The position numbers were made by a program, and so were the translations under genes. Shown here in pieces: positions 13,758-16,928 of a DNA stretch of 16,928 bases. The notes beneath the pieces were generated by a model, which was given only the letters and a program-made list of their open reading frames with translations, did no database searches and was not told the origin of the DNA. The stretch is from an uncultured Clostridiaceae bacterium (GTDB lineage Bacteria; Bacillota; Clostridia; TANB77; CAG-508), in assembly GCA_958402495.1 (NCBI GenBank), contig CATXTS010000031.1, forward strand, positions 1 to 16,928, in the 5' to 3' direction. The number at the start of each line of letters is the position of its first letter. Position 1 is the first letter of the stretch.

Positions 13758-14897
13758 TTATTCTTCCTCTGATGGTTCTATATTTTCTTCTTGCTCTGCT
13801 TGCATTTTAGCAATCATTTCTCTAAACTGTGTTTCACTCTTTATATCTACTTTCCAGTTGGTCAGTCTTGCTGCTAAACGTGCATTTTGTCCTGCTTTTC
13901 CAATGGCTAATGATAACTGGTCATCTGGTACAATGACTTGTGCAAATCTTTCTTCTTCTTTAATATCTACTGCCATAACCTGTGCTGGAAGTAAAGCAGA
14001 AGAAATATAAATAGCTGGGTCTTCATTCCATTCAATTACGTCAATTTTCTCACCATGTAATTCATTAATAATATTTTGAATACGAATTCCTTTTTGTCCT
14101 ACACAAGAACCAACTGGGTCAATATTTGGATTTTCAGAATATACCGCTACTTTACATCTGCTACCTGGGTCTCTAGAAACACTCTTAATTTCAATTAACC
14201 CTTCATAAATTTCTGGTATTTCTAATTCAAATAATTTTCTAACAAAATCATTATGTGCTCTAGAAATCATAACTTGTGTACTACCTTTTAAGCCTTTTTC
14301 TACATCTATGATACATGCTCTTATTTTATCATTAACATGGTAATTTTCTGTTGGTATTTGTTCTTTTACTGTCATAATACCTTCTATTCTACCTAGGTCA
14401 ACAACAACTACACCGCCATCGGCCTTTTGAATAATTCCAGAAACGATTTCTCCTTTTCTTTGACTGAATTCATTATATAAAAACTCTCTAGATGCTTCTC
14501 TTATTTTTTGAATAATCACTTGTTTTGCTGTTCCTGCTGCAATTCTACCAAAGTTTCTTGGGATAAGTTCTTTTTCAACGATATCTCCTATTTTATATTT
14601 CTTATCTATCATTTGTGCTTGTTCTAAACTTAATTGTGTTTTATCATTTTCTACTTCTTCTACAACTTCTTTTTGCATATATACATGGATTTCTCCAGTT
14701 TCTTTATCCATTGTGATTTTTACATTTTCATCATCACAATCAAAATTTCTTTTATAAGCAGTTACTAAAGCAGTCTCTATGGATTCTAATAAATACTCTT
14801 TTTGTATGCCACTTTCTTTTTCTAGTTCATCCATAGCCACAATTAGTTCTGTACTATCAATAGCTGGTATATTTGTTTTATTTTCTTTCTTCTTCAT
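13758..14897 (-). CDS. nusA: Transcription termination/antitermination factor NusA
   Basis: NusA binds RNA polymerase and promotes pausing, termination or antitermination. The protein is 379 residues, the short Firmicutes form without the C-terminal acidic repeats of E. coli. Domains in order: the N-terminal polymerase-binding domain (about 18-130, LEKESGIQKEYLLESIETAL), S1 (about 150-215, GEIVSGIIQKADGGVVVVDLG), KH1 (DPVGSCVGQKGIRIQNIINEL) and KH2 (AIGKAGQNARLAARLTNWKVDI), then an acidic tail ending EPSEEE. Compared with Bacillus it has an approximately 15-residue Lys/Asn-rich N-terminal extension before DSTELIVAMDELEKE. GGGAGG lies 10-12 bases before the ATG. It is 19 bases after rimP. Confidence 0.97.
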   Translation of the reverse strand: MKKKENKTNIPAIDSTELIVAMDELEKESGIQKEYLLESIETALVTAYKRNFDCDDENVKITMDKETGEIHVYMQKEVVEEVENDKTQLSLEQAQMIDKKYKIGDIVEKELIPRNFGRIAAGTAKQVIIQKIREASREFLYNEFSQRKGEIVSGIIQKADGGVVVVDLGRIEGIMTVKEQIPTENYHVNDKIRACIIDVEKGLKGSTQVMISRAHNDFVRKLFELEIPEIYEGLIEIKSVSRDPGSRCKVAVYSENPNIDPVGSCVGQKGIRIQNIINELHGEKIDVIEWNEDPAIYISSALLPAQVMAVDIKEEERFAQVIVPDDQLSLAIGKAGQNARLAARLTNWKVDIKSETQFREMIAKMQAEQEENIEPSEEE

Positions 14898-14916
14898 TTT
14901 TTTCTAATTCCTCCCT

Positions 14917-15378
14917 TTACCAATTATATTTTATTTTTACATTTGCTATGTTTTTTCTATCTATGGTAATTTCTTCTTGTTCTTCTTCCTCTTCTAAGAT
15001 TAGTGCTTCTTCATTTACTTCTTTTAAAATTCCTATATAAGCCTTTTGTCCATTATAAGGTTTAAATAATTTAACTTCTACTTGTTCTCCCTTATGTTCT
15101 TGAAAATGTCTTTCTTTTCTTAGAACTCTTTCTATTCCTGGTGATGAAACTTCTAAAAAATAAGTCTCTTTAATATAATCTGCTTCATCTAGCATATCAT
15201 TTATAGCATCATTTACCTTTTCACAATCTTGTAAATCAATTCCCTCTGATTTATCGATAAAGATACGTAAAAAATAATCTTTTCCTTCTTTCACATATTG
15301 TACATCATACAGATTATAGCCTAAATCTTCTATAGTTTTACCTATTAGATTCTCGACTCTTTCTTCGATACTTGCCAC
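14917..15378 (-). CDS. rimP: Ribosome maturation factor RimP
   Basis: RimP is needed for early 30S subunit assembly. The protein is 153 residues, normal for the family. The N-terminal domain carries LIGKTIEDLGYNLYDVQYVKEGKDYFLRIFIDK and the hallmark ETYFLEVSSPGIERVLRKERHF. The C-terminal Sm-like domain (about 85-153) has an acidic loop EEEEEQEE. The start is a GTG at 15378 with AAAGGGGG about 10 bases upstream; no ATG is available in frame. It is the first gene of the nusA-infB operon. Confidence 0.94.
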   Translation of the reverse strand: MASIEERVENLIGKTIEDLGYNLYDVQYVKEGKDYFLRIFIDKSEGIDLQDCEKVNDAINDMLDEADYIKETYFLEVSSPGIERVLRKERHFQEHKGEQVEVKLFKPYNGQKAYIGILKEVNEEALILEEEEEQEEITIDRKNIANVKIKYNW

Positions 15379-15406
15379 TCTTCACAAGCCCCCTTTATAC
15401 AAGTAA

Positions 15407-15429
15407 AGAGTGGGATTTGTTCCCACTCT
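15407..15429 (-). promoter_or_regulatory. Hairpin in the leader of the rimP operon
   Basis: Perfect 9-base arms (AGAGTGGGA and its complement) with a 5-base loop lie within the approximately 72-base leader, about 28 bases before the rimP start. On the minus strand it is followed by TTACTTG, a poor U tract, so it may be an attenuator or a structural leader element. On the plus strand the following bases are T-rich, but no plus gene precedes it. Confidence 0.5.
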
Positions 15430-15456
15430 CTTGTTCATTTTGTTTTGCTGTTATTT

Positions 15457-15485
15457 ATTATACACCGTTTTTTCTATAATTACAA
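15457..15485 (-). promoter_or_regulatory. Promoter of the rimP-nusA-infB operon
   Basis: The minus strand has TTGTAA (15480-15485), a 17-base spacer and a perfect TATAAT (15457-15462). The predicted start is near 15450. Confidence 0.75.
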
Positions 15486-15526
15486 GCTTTTTTCACATTT
15501 TTTTGAAATTAATTTATTTCCTATTT

Positions 15527-15686
15527 CTATTGTACAATTTGAATTAAGAGAACATTATCTAACGGATATACCTCTCGCCCTAAATCTTCTTCAGCTATTG
15601 GTTTTTGTATAACTATATATATTAATTCTCCTACTTTTAAGTTAGTATCTCTATCTTTACTTTTCTTTATCTATATGAAAATACAT
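15527..15686 (-). pseudogene. Degraded coding remnant or frameshifted small ORF
   Basis: A minus-strand frame from 15670 to a TAG at 15527 encodes 47 residues of convincing protein character (KDRDTNLKVGELIYIVI, then AEEDLGREVYPLDNVLLIQ) with GC-richer codons than the surroundings (CCG, GGG, CGA, GAG). It has no start codon; a TAG sits just upstream in frame. An ATG at 15684-15686 opens MYFHIDKEK in a neighbouring frame and would join it only with a one-base shift. The family is not recognised. It is most likely the 3' end of a lost gene. Confidence 0.4.
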
Positions 15687-16045
15687 ATTCCTATATTATA
15701 TAATATTCCAATAATTAATGGATATCTCTAGTATACTCTATTCATTTTTTTATAATTCTACAGTATTATTTTTATATTAAGCTTCTATATTTAACCTCTT
15801 ATAAATTTAATATACTCTTTTAATTAAGTTTTTTTATGTATTTTAGCATATCATAAACCACCATTTTCATCAATAAAAACACATTAGAATTCTCTACATT
15901 TTCTCGCAAATTTCAACATTTTTTTGACATTCCTTTAATTTTTTTATTTTCCCTCTTCATTATTACTAATTTGCTTTTATTAATTTTTTTCTTGATAAAA
16001 TAAAAAGTATGTCTATTTCTTATTTATTTTTAATTAATCTTATGT
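15687..16045. other. AT-rich intergenic region, nothing recognised
   Basis: This is an approximately 360-base, extremely AT-rich stretch upstream of the plus-strand operon, with short homopolymer T runs. No ORF with a ribosome site, tRNA, or clear hairpin terminator is visible on either strand. Confidence 0.6.
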
Positions 16046-16051
16046 TATACT
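16046..16051 (+). promoter_or_regulatory. Extended -10 promoter for the small ORF and mutS2
   Basis: TATACT is preceded by TG at the right spacing (TGTTATACT), an extended -10. The -35 is poor (TTATTT). The predicted start near 16058 is about 25 bases before the ATG at 16083. Confidence 0.5.
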
Positions 16052-16082
16052 AATGGTAATTCTTATTAGGAGGTATTTATAT

Positions 16083-16334
16083 ATGAGTATACTATCGCAA
16101 CTCGAATTAGAGTATTCTGCAAAGGGAGAACCCCTTCCTTCCTTAGAATATCTGGCTCATCAATCTTTTTCTGAAAAACTAGGAAATACGCATTCAAAAA
16201 AAGCAAAAATCCCTAAGTCTTCTCTTGATGAAGATTATAAAAATTTTAGAAAAAAGTGTAGGAAACCTTCTCCTATACAACATAGTGATTCAGAAACTTA
16301 TGATAGAGATGATGATTCTGATTACACTAGATAG
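16083..16334 (+). CDS. Small charged protein of unknown function upstream of mutS2
   Basis: The protein is 83 residues from the ATG at 16083, chosen because AGGAGG lies 9 bases upstream; an in-frame GTG-type start at 16053 would precede that ribosome site. It begins MSILSQLELEYSAKGEPLPS. It has no hydrophobic segment. The middle is basic (SKKAKIPKSS, FRKKCRKPSP) and the end is acidic (YDRDDDSDYTR). It looks largely unstructured apart from a possible N-terminal helix. It is followed after 14 bases by mutS2, so the two are probably co-transcribed. I do not recognise a family. The strong ribosome site and clean frame make it a likely real gene. Confidence 0.7.
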   Translation: MSILSQLELEYSAKGEPLPSLEYLAHQSFSEKLGNTHSKKAKIPKSSLDEDYKNFRKKCRKPSPIQHSDSETYDRDDDSDYTR

Positions 16335-16348
16335 AAAGGACTTTTATC

Positions 16349-16928
16349 ATGACAAGCCATGACTTAACGAAATTAGAATACTATAAAATTATAGAACAGC
16401 TCTCTTCTTACTGTCACACCTATTTAGGAAAAGCAGAATGTGAAAAGCTAAGACCTAGCCATCAAAAAGGAGAGGTACAAAAAAAACTAGATGAGACGAT
16501 GGAAGCACAAAGCCTAGTTGTTCAAAAAGGAAATCCACCCATCATCCCTATTGTAGATATGGGGTTATATATGAAGCAATTAGAAAGCAAAGTTTATTTA
16601 TCGAGTAAAGCTTTATTAGAAATTGCTAATCTCTTAACACTAGCAAGAGAACTACGAAATTACTTCTATGCAGAGGAGGAAATACCCACTATTTCTTATC
16701 CTATTTTAGATGGTTATTTTTCTATGCTCTATACGCATTTAGCTATAGAAACTAAAATAAAAAATGCTATTCTTGACGAATTTACTATAGCAGACACTGC
16801 TTCTCCTAAACTTTCTTCTCTTCGCAGAAATAGAAGAAAGTTAGAAAGTGATATAAAAGATATTTTAAATAAAATGATACATGCTTCTAATTATAGCAAA
16901 ATGATTATGGAGCCTATTATTACTATCA
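16349..16928 (+). CDS. mutS2: Endonuclease MutS2, N-terminal part (cut by window edge)
   Basis: 193 codons are open to the window edge, of a family about 780-790 residues long. The N-terminus reads HDLTKLEYYKIIEQLSSYCHTYLGKAECEKLRP, then KKLDETMEAQSLVVQKG, the characteristic start of MutS2. Next comes the helical core-like region (SSKALLEIANLLTLARELRNYF) that in MutS precedes the ATPase. The ATPase and C-terminal Smr nuclease domains would lie off the edge. MutS2 suppresses recombination in some bacteria and in Bacillus also acts on collided ribosomes (RqcU). AAAGGA lies about 9 bases before the ATG. Confidence 0.92.
   Translation, partial: MTSHDLTKLEYYKIIEQLSSYCHTYLGKAECEKLRPSHQKGEVQKKLDETMEAQSLVVQKGNPPIIPIVDMGLYMKQLESKVYLSSKALLEIANLLTLARELRNYFYAEEEIPTISYPILDGYFSMLYTHLAIETKIKNAILDEFTIADTASPKLSSLRRNRRKLESDIKDILNKMIHASNYSKMIMEPIITI

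Overview
The window is AT-rich chromosomal DNA from a low-GC Firmicute. It is most likely an uncultured gut-type Clostridia lineage, judging by WhiA, NrnA, RnpM/YlxQ in a nusA-infB operon, sigma-A promoters of the form TTGACA-17-TATAAT, CIRCE operators, and an Ala-at-position-5 prepilin signal. No species can be named from the sequence alone. Almost everything lies on the minus strand; only the last about 850 bases are read on plus.

Right to left (the direction of transcription), the backbone is the translation/RNA operon rimP-nusA-rnpM-ylxQ-infB-rbfA-nrnA (15378 to 8557). It has its own promoter and a leader hairpin, tight spacing or overlaps between genes, and a strong terminator after nrnA. 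IF2 carries a striking Asn-rich, tandemly duplicated linker. Next comes a separately promoted prepilin-like protein with BspA-type repeats (8326-7043), then truB with its own promoter, then a 6S RNA gene (about 5640-5854) with promoter and terminator.

After the 6S RNA is a HEPN/MNT toxin-antitoxin-like pair (5507-4806). Both genes are broken by a one-base frameshift inside a poly-A run, and each break sits exactly on a canonical -1 slippery heptamer. This is the most unusual signal in the window. It could be decay, sequencing error, or recoding/slippage. Downstream lie prmC-whiA-hemW (release-factor methylation, WhiA regulator, heme chaperone-like radical SAM protein), a small DUF4190-like membrane protein with its own promoter, and the 5' part of hrcA. 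hrcA has two CIRCE-like operators bracketing a near-consensus promoter, so the heat-shock operon (probably hrcA-grpE-dnaK-dnaJ) continues off the left edge.

On the plus strand, an approximately 600-base AT-rich intergenic stretch (with one degraded minus-strand coding remnant) precedes a small, highly charged unknown protein and the N-terminal part of mutS2, which runs off the right edge.
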